A stretch of 64,000 nt of DNA from Bimastos eiseni (lineage: Eukaryota > Annelida > Clitellata > Crassiclitellata > Lumbricidae): positions 842,975-906,974 of the forward strand of contig OY365808.1 in NCBI GenBank assembly GCA_959347315.1, read 5' to 3'. Both the position numbers and the translations under genes were made by a program. Positions 36,440 to 64,000 of this stretch are shown piece by piece (the first letter of the stretch is position 1; the number at the start of each line of letters is the position of its first letter). Below the pieces are notes generated by a model, which saw only the letters and a list, made by a program, of their open reading frames with translations, was not told where the DNA came from and did not search any database.

Positions 36440-38230
36440 ATTCAAGTCGCAGTAGGTTAAAGAGATTATAAAATGCACGAAAATCACGACGTGCTCATGG
36501 TATGAAATCAGGCTTTAAAAACTATGATCCTACTTAGCAATAACGCAAATGGCAAAGAAAAGACGCTGGGAAATGTTTAATAAAGACTATGGGCTAATAA
36601 GTCTACCACAAAATATCAACGTATAGGCCTATAATCGAAGTCGCGTAGTTGCCAATTCGCGGAAGTTGGGAAAAACGACGTCATTCACAGCAAGTGTCGA
36701 AATTTGAGGAATTCTTGACTACCGTGACTTAATGAATTTCTTCTGACCCTAAATGTGGTGTCAACATAGTTACAGCTAACTGAGATTGTAAGTGCATATG
36801 TACAGCTTAGTCTTATCTCTTAAGAATACCATGACGGGTGTTTCCGAAATGACAATACGAGACTGAGTTGTAACAGAGTCCTTAAATCAGAGGACTGTGT
36901 TGTAGGTTGCAGATAGTCGTTTTCGAGAGGTTAAGCTGCCGATCCGAGAGATGCTTCCATATTGCATTGAGTTAGGAATAGGATAGGCCTACTGTCTGAT
37001 CCAGTTCGCAAATCTTCAACATTATTGCTCTGCAATATAACCTAATGAATAATTTTTCTGTTTAATACGCGTTTTTACTTTCATTTACTGTAAGGCCTCA
37101 TTAATTGTAGGCTACCACCTACTGTCTGCATTGATTTGCTTATGTAGGCTCGTAGCTCCCGAAATGTAAGGGTTATATTTCTTGCATATCTCCAAACAAG
37201 GACTTTGCTTTGCCTGATTGCTGCCTGAAGCTCCCACTAAAGATTTTATTTATTTCGCTACAGACACCTTCGAGCGGGTAAGCGATTTACATCACCACTT
37301 TAATCCCAATCTTTCTTTTCGTGATGGAAGCCACTGGGATTGGCCTATAATCATCTCTGCTCATTTCTCTGGAGCTTCGCAATACTATAATGTGATTTGA
37401 ATTGTATAACTGCGACTCGTTCAATTGACCAGCGTGATCATAATCACCTCATGTAACCTGAAATTAATATCGTACTTTGGGCTTACTTCAAAATGGTATA
37501 TAAGGAACTCTCATAAATGACTAGCGCTATAAGGAAATGGAGCATTATATGTGGACTGCTTCTGAGAACTAAACTTTCGTATCGTTTTATAACTAAAAAT
37601 TATACGAAATAAAAAGTAAAGGGGTGTGAAAGTCTGAAAGAAGATAAAATCGTTCGATGTGCTTTAACGCCATACGCTAGATGTCGCAACAAATTGCGGT
37701 CGTAGTAGTAATTGTAACGGCAATCATTAACTCAAACTTCTTAAGATTATTCCCGAGCGCTACGTCGAATCAGAAGGGTTGTCAAAAGAGGTATCATTGT
37801 CACAGGGTCACGGTAGATGTTTCGCTGCTGCTAACAGTAGTGAGAATTTGAGGGCAGTGGATGAGATGAGTCAGTGTGAGAATTCTTGAATAAGTGAGAC
37901 TTTAGTTTCAATCCGTCTCAAAATGCGCGCTCCTTCTTGAGTTACGCCCTGCTTCTGGCTCAACCGGTACACCCCTGGCTACGGTTCGGATTACTAATTA
38001 GATGTCCACCGAGATGGGGCAGGGAAAGAATGCTCAGGGGCCCAGTGATTTTTAGATGCCAAAAAAATCAAAGTAATGAAGAATGCTATAATTAATTATA
38101 CAAAATTAATAATTTATAAAATGTAATATTACTGACACGTGACTGCAAACAGCTGAAACTTAAAGCTTCTCAATTATTATACCTTACTTACCATTTTACG
38201 CTTTTGAAGACGCTCACTTCCGTGACTACT
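36440..38230. other. Intergenic between divergent genes
   Basis: No gene recognised. A LINE-tail fragment (minus) with GAGCGCTACGTCGAATCAGA lies at 37752-37800. TAGGCCTA octamers occur near 36628 and 36985. Confidence 0.5.
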
Positions 38231-38235
38231 CTGGG

Positions 38236-38775
38236 TAGAGGCCCGAAATTTCTTTGCCTACAGGCCCTCTCAGCCTGAGGGACCAGGAATTTCGCTGAGT
38301 AAAGGCCCATAATTTCACTGCCCAGAGGCCCTGAGTTCCTCTGTCCAGGGGGCCCTGAATTCCCCTGTCAAGGGGGCCCTGAATTTAACTGCCTATTGGC
38401 CCTGAATTTCGCTGCCTAAAGGCCAGGAATTTCTCTGCCTATAGGCTTTGAAGTTCGCTGCCTAGAGGCCCTAAATTTCCCTGCCTACGGGTCCTGAATT
38501 TCTCTGCCTAATGCCAGGAATTTCACTGCCTAGAAACCAGGAAATTTCACTGCCAATAGGCCTGGAATTTCGCTGTCAGAAAGCCCGGAATTTCCCTGCC
38601 TGGGCCCGAAATTTCACTGCCTAGACGCCAGGAATTGTACTGCCTAGATACCCGGAATTTCGCTGCATGAAGCCCAGAATTTCACTGGCTAGAAGCTAGG
38701 AATTTGACTGCCTATAGCCCCTTAATTTTGCTGCCTAGGCCCTGAATTTCTCTGATTGGGTCCGGAATTTCTGTC
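38236..38775. repeat. Degenerate 22-bp minisatellite, about 25 copies
   Basis: Units of about 22 bases of the form GCCCTGAATTTCnCTGCCTA repeat for about 540 bases with many substitutions and small indels, so it is an old array. It lies between the spastin and lectin/CUB genes. Confidence 0.9.
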
Positions 38776-39249
38776 TGCGGACCTGCACAGTCACATGCGT
38801 GTGCAAAAATATTTCACGTAGAACTGCATCTGTAATTGCGATTTTTCTCACTCGTCGGCATTTGAAGCCGTAGACTATGCATCACAGATGACGCTAAAAG
38901 CAGACGTAATTAACTGCGCGTTGAATACAAAACGCGCCATCTGTTGATGTCAGAACGACATAACTTTACTGATTGGTGTAGACAACATCTGGCTTAAGTT
39001 ATGTTGAACTCAGTTCGTTGTCTCCATTTCAACGCAATGGTCACATACATGTATACATGTATACAACCAGAGACTGTGTAGTCTGGACGAGAAAATGAGC
39101 TGACAGTATCGAGTTCAGTTTAACGAGTTCGAGAAATCGAGTTTGGACATAAATTCGAGTTTAAGACTTCATCAGCCATCATTTCACGTGAGTCAAGTCT
39201 TTCAATGTCGTTTCGAGTCCAATGAAAATTTATATGGCGTCTTAGTTGC

Positions 39250-39440
39250 AGTGTTATACATACATGCATAAATGCATGCATACATAAGCATACATAAATA
39301 CATGCATGTACATATATGTATGCATGCATACATGCATACATACATACATACATACATACATACATACATACATACATACATACATACATACATACATGCA
39401 TACACACACATACATACATATATACATATTACATACATGC
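39250..39440. repeat. (TACA)n microsatellite
   Basis: Dense TACA/TGCA units, near-perfect at 39330-39396. A LINE-like tail GCGCTATATAAAT follows at about 39525. Confidence 0.95.
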
Positions 39441-40380
39441 CTACATAGGGCCTACATTCATGCATATCTTATTTCCTCGAGGATATTACGCTGAGAGCGC
39501 TTTTGAATTGTGTACTCTGTAAGAAGCGCTATATAAATTTTCCAATTGCGATGCGATGCGATATATAAATATATATTGGTTAAATTCAATTGATGGACAT
39601 AATATAATATTAAACATACACATTCAAAGACACATCCGTGCGTTCGTGAATTTACACATCTGCTATTGACAGACACATCGAGTCAACGTCCAATCTAAAT
39701 TTATTACCAGACAAAATAACTTAGCGATATTCGTTGCCATGGCAATTATTCTCATTCATACGAGTTGTCTAATGTGTTTATGCAAATTGTTGCTTCATCG
39801 CAAGAAGTCTGTCATAAAAATACGCTTAAGCAAATATTCTAGTAAATATTAAGTAGATGTTTCAGTAGATACTTTATCTTCGCGTTTAGAAACAGTAAAG
39901 TTGAGTTATGAAAGCCGAGGAATTAAACACCTTTTTGAGCATTTCACTAGCGGGGATATATATTGTCTATTATCAATAATTCGGACTGACAATAAAAAAA
40001 GTGATGAAAAAAATCTTCATGGAAAAAAACTGAACTAAGAAAAGAACCGATGCGGTCAAAAAAGAGCCTTCATGATCAAAAAAGAAGCTGTATGGCCACA
40101 TGAGTAAATTTTATATATTTATGTGTGTACATTGTATGTATATATATACATTTATACAATATGTATGTTTATATATGTATGAATAAAATATAATAATCAT
40201 TTATATGTTATGAAATAACTACCACAACCACATGTCGAATATTGCTGTCTCAGCAACCAGTCATGCAGAAATGGAATCAATAACAACACAAAAGGAAGAA
40301 AGAAAACAAAAAGACTGAAGAAAGAAAGACAACATAAAGATAAAGGATTAAAACTATTTACGAAATCGAAATGAAATGTA

Positions 40381-40566
40381 AAAAATTCTGAAGACGTCAA
40401 CAACCTGTGTTGCTGTCGTTAAACTGTTGAATAGGCCTAATAATAATTCGGACTGGCATTGTGGGTATGCACATCGACGGATTGGGTCTCTGGTTATTTC
40501 ATTAACGAATTATTCAACAGTTTAACGACATCTTATAGCAACGCAGACTGTTGACGTCTTCAGATA
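40381..40566. repeat. Inverted pair of the TGTCGTTAAAC repeat family
   Basis: A plus copy (40381-40440, CTGAAGACGTCAACA.. to ..GTCGTTAAACTGTTGAAT) and a minus copy (40511-40566) face each other across about 70 bases. Confidence 0.7.
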
Positions 40567-40846
40567 CTAAAGGCTGGATAGATTTATAGAATTTTCCTTT
40601 TGGTTCACACTTATATTCTATTTGCCATTTATTAATAACATAATTCTTTATTAAAGACTTAATTTCTTTTAACTCTAAATAATTTGTCGAATTAATCTAA
40701 GGTATTTCTAGTCCCTTCTTTGTAAAAATGTCTGCCATTTCACTTCCAGATAAACCGATATGACTAGGGATCCACACAACAAGAATGCTACTACGCTTTA
40801 GTTTATTGACACTATCCAAATCAATATCAATAACGATAGATCTAGG

Positions 40847-40925
40847 GTTTAACGACAGCTTATGACAACAGAGGCCGTTGCCGTCGACAGAAATTTGTTT
40901 GGCTTATTACAGCACCTACAGCTTT
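40847..40925 (-). repeat. Copy A of the ~80-bp dispersed repeat
   Basis: Reverse-orientation copy: TTTAACGACAGCTTATGACA, then GAGGCCGTTGCCGTCGACAG, ending with the complement of TGCTGTAATA. Confidence 0.85.
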
Positions 40926-42033
40926 ACACACATTAGGCAACTAATGTTTATCAATGTCGAAAGTGCGATTTCCTTTTTATAAGACATTCTATAAAACGTT
41001 CGACGTAATTAAAAAGGTGTCTAAAACTGACCTCATCTAATGGCAACCTCTCTGTCCAAGGCTATCGTACGGAAACCAAGACTTGTATTAAGGCTATAGT
41101 ATTACATACAAGTAGCCTAATATTATTGTCGATCTTTAATTACATCTTACAATTGCACACGTTGATCAACTGTCAGTTAATAAGCGTGGATTAGCTGTTG
41201 TTTATAAGACAACATATGACTTAGCTAAAATGATCTTACCTCACTCGATGCGAATAGACATATCCGGATTAATACATTAATCTCTAAAAGCAACATACAG
41301 TACAATACAATACAACTAAGCCTTTATAACCCGCTTTAACAAAGCAAGTCTTGCACGAAAGCGCGTTACGCTGCATTCCTAGTCATAGCTCCGGGAGAAT
41401 AGATAAGTCTTTATTTCTGATATAATTTGCGCAACAGATGTGACCTGGCGGAATGTGGTTGGAAGGCTATTCTACTCACTTCTTATTTGTACGGGGAGCG
41501 ATGAAATCCCCCAGAGTATCCGAGCGGAGTCCTCTTGAGTTAGTGGCAGAACATAGCGTTTTTAGCTAGTTTGTAAATGACTGCATTTTGACAGCTATGA
41601 TACTATTTTCAAAATAGACCGATTACAATGCAATACAATTTAATGCACACGAATTTTGTTAGAAACCTCTATAAGGTTTATTACCGGTGCTATAATAAAA
41701 ATGAACAGATATCATTGTTATTGAAAATAAATGGAAAATCTTAGGAAGTCCAGATTATCCAATCAGGTCTGCATATGAACCTCATTGGACAAATGATTAC
41801 AGAACATCTGGACATAAGGATGAATCTACATACACACGAACAGTGACCGCACAATTCGGCGCCGGGACAATTCGGCGCCGGATGAGTTTGTAAGTGTATT
41901 TCGAACAGATATCGGTATGCGGTAACTGACATTTTTAAAATATTCAGAATGGGAGCGAAAGAAAATTCTCCATATTATCCAGCATATGTTTGTCTTTCGG
42001 ACGCTATGAATTTCTTTGCACTGTACTGTTATG

Positions 42034-42086
42034 TTTCAAATTGTCATCAACGGCCATAGATGACGTCATAGGACGACGTTAAACTG
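42034..42086 (+). repeat. Related repeat just upstream of the lectin/CUB gene, containing a CRE palindrome
   Basis: Reads TTGTCATCAACGGCCATAGA, TGACGTCA (42061-42068), then GACGACGTTAAACTG. This is the reverse complement of the repeat at 60892-60940. It ends about 70 bases before the first candidate ATG of the lectin/CUB gene. Confidence 0.6.
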
Positions 42087-42152
42087 CGGATTAATAATAA
42101 TATTGTTATCAAGCAAAGGCTTGGGAGCTTAACCAACACGTATCCAATGAAA

Positions 42153-59129
<16,977 letters not shown>

Positions 59130-59271
59130 GGACAGCGAAGGACATGGCGCTGATCATTGTAAAATGTAATTTAATTATTTTAAGTATAATATTGAGTGAC
59201 TATTTATAAGCTCACTTTTTCGAATTTCTTATTCAAGTGCATGATATGTGTTTCATCATATTAAAATTATA

Positions 59272-59277
59272 AATAAA
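59272..59277 (+). promoter_or_regulatory. Poly(A) signal of the lectin/CUB gene
   Basis: AATAAA 143 bases past the stop codon. Confidence 0.65.
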
Positions 59278-59339
59278 TACTATTTTAAACGAATATGTGT
59301 GATGTAGAATTTATAGTACACCAGTTAGCAAAACAATGC

Positions 59340-59590
59340 ACATTGAGCTGAAAAGAATCACCAGTGGTGGGCCCACACACACGCGTGGGACCGACCAACG
59401 AATTCCAGTTGACAGCTGATAAATGGCACGGATGTTCAGGGTCTCTGAGCCAAGTTGCGTCGATGGGTAGAGCGACGACGACTGTAGAAACGATTCGCAG
59501 ACACGGATCGTTGTCGACAAGTAGTCCCTCACTTGTGGAAGATGATGCAAGTAGTGGTGGTAGTGGTGATTCTGGAACAGTCTGATCGTT
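59340..59590 (+). other. Protein-like Ser-rich open frame downstream of the lectin/CUB gene
   Basis: The frame to a stop near 59585 reads GCSGSLSQVASMGR, VETIRRHGSLSTSSPSLVED and ends GDSGTV. Composition resembles a cytoplasmic tail, but no acceptor in the phase needed by the TM exon is convincing. It lies beyond the poly(A) signal. It might be an alternative last exon, or chance. Confidence 0.25.
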
Positions 59591-60039
59591 GAACTGTCAC
59601 GCGACTGTCTATGACGTCATCCATTGTCTAGCCCCGCCCACCTGTCAATCATCCATTGTTGCGAGTGCACATTTGACCTTTGTGCTGTACACAACCTGTC
59701 AATCATCCGTTGCTATCGTGCACGAGGGTGCACATTGCACTGAGCATCTGGCGCCCTATCAGCAGCCATTGTATACATCACTTGTCAGCAGTCTGCCAAT
59801 CATTTATTGTTCTTTCAGCGCAGCCAATCTTTGTATTATGCTTATCTCAATGAACTTTGCCCATCGTATAGTAGTAGTGGGGATAGTGAGTGTTCTGTTT
59901 CGACCTTTGACATGGAGTTGACATATAATGACAGGTGTATTATTTGTACGCAAAATACACGTGCTCTAACCCTAGAATGGCGGCGGCAACCATACCATTA
60001 AGCAAGGGGGCTGTGCCAACCCGAAATTTCCATTCTTTT

Positions 60040-60215
60040 CAACTTATGATTAATAATTATAAAAATAATAATTATAAGAGTAGCAATTTTAAGTTTTGAT
60101 AATTAAAGTAATAAAAATATTAAAAATCAATAAAATTAATAAAAATAGTAATAATAATAAAAATTAAATATAATAGAAAATAATAAAAAAATATAATAAT
60201 AAAAATTATTCAATG
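60040..60215. repeat. AAT/ATA-rich microsatellite region
   Basis: Imperfect ATAATA and AAAT words; no gene. Confidence 0.85.
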
Positions 60216-60374
60216 CTCTGTACGAAGTCATAAAGTCCCTTTCTGTTGACACGGGTAGCTTACTTCTTAAGGAAGACAGTGCCTCCAACAAAGACATTGG
60301 CAAACTTTTACGGAGGAGGTCATGCCCTATAAGAGGGAAGCTATGAAAGAGTAGCCATGAGGTATTCGAGCATA

Positions 60375-60640
60375 GATTCATTTCGAGGATTTATAAAGCG
60401 CCCGTATAAGGAGCGCTCCGGACCCATGAACGGCTAAACAGAACAGTTTGAAGGCGAGTATAAAAAGAGTAAGTGGCTGTATGTGCTGTAGTATGACAAG
60501 CCAATTTCTGTCGACGGCAACGGCCTCTGTTGTCATAAGCTGTCGTTAAACTCTGAATCCAATCCTTGGCGACAACCGCAACCCCACGGGAGCGAGTTCC
60601 AGACGAGGGGCCAGCCACTGAGAAGGCACGACTTTATTTG
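60375..60640 (-). mobile_element. L2/CR1 LINE 3' end interrupted by an ~80-bp repeat
   Basis: On the minus strand it reads ORF2 C-terminal words around VAGPSSGTRS, then FYTRLQTVLFSRSWVRSAP and the CGCTTTATAAAT tail. The frame is split by copy D of the ~80-bp repeat at 60482-60562. Confidence 0.75.
60482..60562 (+). repeat. Copy D of the ~80-bp dispersed repeat, inside a LINE
   Basis: TGCTGTAGTATGAC, CTGTCGACGGCAACGGCC, ending GTCGTTAAACTCTGAATCCA. It lies within the LINE ORF2 remnant, showing that it moved into that position. Confidence 0.9.
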
Positions 60641-60891
60641 GTAGTTACACTGGCAACTGGGACAATAAGTAAGCCTCGCTTAGTATCCTGAGGTCGACTG
60701 AGCACAATGTTGTGATAGAAGGGAAACTGTTTTAATGTCAAGTCACGTCATGTCAAATCAGGAGAGTGGGGTACTCAGCACACACCCTCCCCACAGACCA
60801 TGAGTGGAACACTGGTTTAATAGATGAAATTAAATGTTGCCGAAGCTCAACGTTTTGAGTGTCACTACTGCTTTTATTATTAATCTTCAGT

Positions 60892-61035
60892 TTAACGTCG
60901 TCATATGACATCTATGGCCGTTGACAACAATTTGAAACATTTGCAGCACAGTGAAAATAAATTCATAGCGTCCAAAAGACACCATTCAAAACTATCTGAA
61001 TTTTAAACTGTCATTAGTGTTCATTGTTTTACAAC
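60892..61035 (-). repeat. ~140-bp repeat, copy 2
   Basis: Collinear with 46103-46225; its first 50 bases are the reverse complement of the promoter-proximal repeat at 42034-42086. Confidence 0.65.
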
Positions 61036-61950
61036 ATAAATAATAATGGTATTAATAACATCAATAATACATGTGATATAGTATCTCATGCAAATATAAC
61101 AATATTTGCATCAAGAAATGTTCAAAATAAAACAAATTGTGTATGACCAGTCTCTATGTACATTATGTAATCATCAAACTTTTAAAAGATCTTTTTAACA
61201 TGAATTTTTTTCATAATGTTCTTATTCTATCAAACATTATTAGTATTATCATATATATTTTCATATAATGTATGTCTATAACATTCATTTATCATATTAT
61301 GTCAAGGTGTGATTTAGTGAATGTTAGCTTTAACTATCGCTTTTTATGCGGCAAAACATATCTATAGGCCTATAACACATCGTTTAAAAGGTGTTTAATT
61401 ACAACGACTCTATTGCGGTATTTAGCACTTAACAAGATTTCGCTAATAAATAATCGTTGTTATCAAGAAGAATGTTTTGTTGTTTTATTTTCAATTTCGT
61501 CTTCTTTCTATGTAGTTTGTAGAGCGAAGAGTAAAATAATGTATGCATTTTAAACTGCAGTATTCATTTTTACCTCACAAGGTTTGAGCATTCAACAGTT
61601 TATCGACATCCATTGGCGACATCGAAAAACAATTGGGCTTGTATAGTTCACACAAATAATAAGTATTAGTTAGTAAGTAAGTACTTTAATCAACCGCCCG
61701 CAAACGCGTCTGATGTAACGCGTTCGGCAATAGGTGTGGCATCAGCTTGTGTTTGCACAGCCAGGGTACACGCAGGTTATGTAGCCATTCTTTTTCCACA
61801 GGGTTTTGTTCTGGCTTTAGCCAATTGTGGACTTTGGAGTTGTTCTCTTTTTTGGTTGGTTAGTTGGTGTTTTATCAGGGATGAAATATATTTAGGTAAT
61901 ATTTAAATATATTAAATGAATAATATACACAAATTGGATTAGTAAATGCA
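61036..61950. other. Intergenic AT-rich, no gene recognised
   Basis: No coding or RNA feature seen. A short TGTCGTTAAAC-family fragment lies at about 61595-61640. Confidence 0.5.
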
Positions 61951-61956
61951 ATGGTA

Positions 61957-62226
61957 GCATGGGCGTAACAAGCGGAGAAAAGAGGCACCGCCCCCAGTTT
62001 CAAAACTGAGGGGGGGGGGGCAAAGCCGCCAGTTTTAGTGCTCAGTGCCCCCATGTGCCCCCAAATCGTTTTTTTTATGTTTCTTCAATGGTTTTTCAAG
62101 ATGACTTTTGCTAAGATAATTTGTGCCTCATTTTTAAAATTTCTTAGGGGAAAATTCAAAAGTGGGGGCCCAAAAAATCTTTTTTTAAGTATGCCCCCCA
62201 CTTTTAAAAACCTTGTTGCACCTCTA
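61957..62226. mobile_element. 270-bp MITE with perfect 8-bp target duplication
   Basis: AATGGTAG flanks both sides (61949-61956 and 62227-62234). Ends CATGGGCGTAACAAG and the complement of TAGAGGTGCAACAAG share 10 of 15 bases. The interior has G-rich and C-rich tracts. hAT-like by duplication length. Confidence 0.8.
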
Positions 62227-62337
62227 AATGGTAGATGTATTCCGAGGTGGAGGATTCATGGACACCTTTAAAACAAATGTGACGAATCATTGAAACTGAA
62301 AGACAAGGGATTTAAACCACGATCAAAATGAAATATA

Positions 62338-62392
62338 ACAAATTCTGAAGACGGCGACAGTCTGTGTAGATGTTATTAACCTGTCGAATAAT
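62338..62392 (+). repeat. TGTCGTTAAAC-family relative
   Basis: CTGAAGACGGCGACAGTCTG, then ATGTTATTAACCTGTCGAA. Close to the copy at 40381-40440. Confidence 0.6.
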
Positions 62393-62450
62393 ATTAAATG
62401 AAAAAGTGGACAATTGAGCGATTGATTTAATAATAAAAAATTCTGCTCTA

Positions 62451-62533
62451 AGTGCTGTAATATGCTGAGCAAATTTCTGTCGACTGCAACGGCCATTGTT
62501 GTCATAAGCGGTTGTTAAACTCTGGATCCATCC
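62451..62533 (+). repeat. Copy E of the ~80-bp dispersed repeat
   Basis: TGCTGTAATATGCTGAGC, CTGTCGACTGCAACGGCC, ending GTTGTTAAACTCTGGATCCA. Confidence 0.88.
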
Positions 62534-62584
62534 AGTGATTAATGTAATAATGATTTATTTAATAAAACACAGAGCGAACCAAAC

Positions 62585-62885
62585 AAAGAAATGAGTGAAT
62601 TAACGATTTAATTGACAAATGAATAAATGAACAGATGAATGAATGAAGAAATGAATCGATGAAGGAATTTATGAATGGACGAATTAGCGAATTAAAGCAT
62701 GAACGAAAAAATGAATAAGCGAATGAAGCAATGATAGAAGGAAGAAATGAATGAATTGACAAAAGAATTAATGAACGAATGAACGAATGAGGAAATGAAC
62801 GAATGAATGAATGAATGAATGTGAACAAACAATTGAATGAATGAATGAACGAATGAAATAGTAAACGAATGAACGTCCGAACGAA
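62585..62885. repeat. Degenerate (GAAT)n/(GAAC)n array
   Basis: About 300 bases of four-base units GAAT, GAAC, GAAA. Minus-strand frames (FIHSF repeats) are artefacts. Confidence 0.9.
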
Positions 62886-63509
62886 CGAAAAGCGGAAATG
62901 GAACAGATGCTTTCAATGTCTGTCAATTATTTGCAGAGAGCGCTGCTATTTGCTCTGTGTCTCTCTCCGTATCAGTCTCTGTCTCTCTTCTTCTCCATGT
63001 GCGTTTGCTTCAATTGTAACAGCCATTCTAAGTCTTTATAGAGCGCCATTCAAAAGGTTCAACATTTCGAGTCCACATCTGCTGTCTAATCGTGTCCCAC
63101 TACATGTGCCTCTAAGTTTGGCGCAGTGGTTCTTCTTGACCACGTCTTCAATATACACTGTCTATCTGTCTGTCTCTTTGTCCTTCTCTAAGTTTCTTTA
63201 GTCAACATCATCTATCGATCTATCTCTCTGTTTGTCGTCCATTGAAGCAAAATCCCCATCGATAGCAATCTCCTCCATTCTTGCCCATCATCCATCTTCC
63301 ATTTCGCCGCATCCCTCTCACTCTCTCTCACCAGCCTCTGCATCCAACAGAGGCAAATCATCACCAGCCCAACGCAGAACACCCTTATTAGGCGCAGAGC
63401 TCAGCAAATAATAGACGTCGCAACACGAAAATGCATCGTACGCAACCCATTGACAAGTATTCAATGCGAATATCAGTACACAAAATACCCATGATACACA
63501 GAATTACGT

Positions 63510-64000
63510 TAATAAGTATATATATATATATAGGGTGTGTGGCTTATATACATAAATAAAACATATATATTAATTCATTCTGAACAGTTACATAGCGCCA
63601 GTTCAAGAAACCCACTCATGGACGCTCCCTGCCCCAGCCACGACTAAGGAAAAAGACTTGAGAGACTTGTAAAAACATGACGTTTGGGTTACAAGCAAAG
63701 AGTGGAAGTCCTTCCACATTGAAAAGACCAGAAACGAGAAAACACGGCGCTGCCTAGTAGCCTATAATATACGAAAAACAAATCTATTGGCACATGTTTA
63801 GTCATATATATATATATATATGTTTATACATACATATATTCATATATGTTTAGTCATATATATATATATCTTATGCTCATACGTGCAAACACAACACGCC
63901 ATATATATATATATATATATATATACACATTTATTGTCATACATTCAAAGCCAATGCTAGAGACGTATATATATATGTATATATATATATATATCTTTCC
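63510..64000. repeat. TA-rich microsatellites at the right edge
   Basis: Several TATA tracts, with short unique spacers, two of them carrying GTTTAGTCATATA. Nothing coding between 63200 and the end; CT-rich and unclassified sequence before it. Confidence 0.85.

Noticed and set aside
39120..39522. Open frames with YVCM or YIHT repeats
   Set aside because: Readings of the TACA microsatellite.

Overview
The window is intron-rich animal nuclear DNA, AT-rich and full of decayed transposons, microsatellites and minisatellites. Nothing in it looks bacterial or viral. The gene content, the abundance of SUEL-lectin/CUB-type proteins in marine invertebrates and the over-represented octamer TAGGCCTA suggest a marine invertebrate, perhaps a deuterostome such as an echinoderm or hemichordate. 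That placement is inference; species cannot be read from the sequence.

Two complete protein-coding genes and one partial gene can be reconstructed. (1) On the minus strand, 36187 down to 5664, lies a complete spastin (SPAST) gene: 15 coding exons with mutually consistent splice phases, 1758 coding bases and 585 residues. It encodes a membrane hairpin, an MIT domain, a microtubule-binding linker and the AAA ATPase of a microtubule-severing enzyme. Its probable 3'UTR (about 5663-4975) contains a strong 31-bp-arm hairpin just before a poly(A) signal. (2) On the plus strand, 42153 to 59129, a six-exon gene encodes a 549-residue type I membrane protein: signal peptide, SUEL (galactose/rhamnose-binding-lectin-like) domain, CUB domain, Ser/Thr-rich stalk, one transmembrane helix, and a cytoplasmic tail with tyrosine motifs and a PDZ-type C-terminus. 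I do not recognise it as a named gene. It is the best candidate for something undescribed. (3) At the left edge (1403-1941, plus) is the last exon of another single-pass membrane protein whose other exons lie outside the window.

Layout: 1-1400 intron or edge sequence; 1403-1941 terminal exon of gene 3; 1942-4975 intergenic; 5.0-36.2 kb spastin; 36.2-42.1 kb the intergenic space between the divergently transcribed spastin and lectin/CUB genes, with a 22-bp minisatellite and dispersed repeats; 42.15-59.3 kb the lectin/CUB gene; 59.3-64 kb intergenic with LINE and MITE remnants and simple repeats.

Mobile elements dominate the introns. Two hAT elements keep terminal inverted repeats and frameshifted transposases: 20518-23221 (minus, GTF2IRD2-like) and 48830-51741 (plus, KIAA1586-like, with a perfect 8-bp target duplication). 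Non-autonomous hAT-like elements lie at 32679-33465, 44983-46031, 52531-52868 and 61957-62226. There is also a foldback element with 9-bp flanking repeats at 23656-23800, a tRNA-derived SINE at about 23430-23621, many 5'-truncated CR1/L2-type LINE 3' ends, and an unexplained family of about 80-bp repeats with sharp ends, present in five full copies between 40.8 and 62.5 kb.
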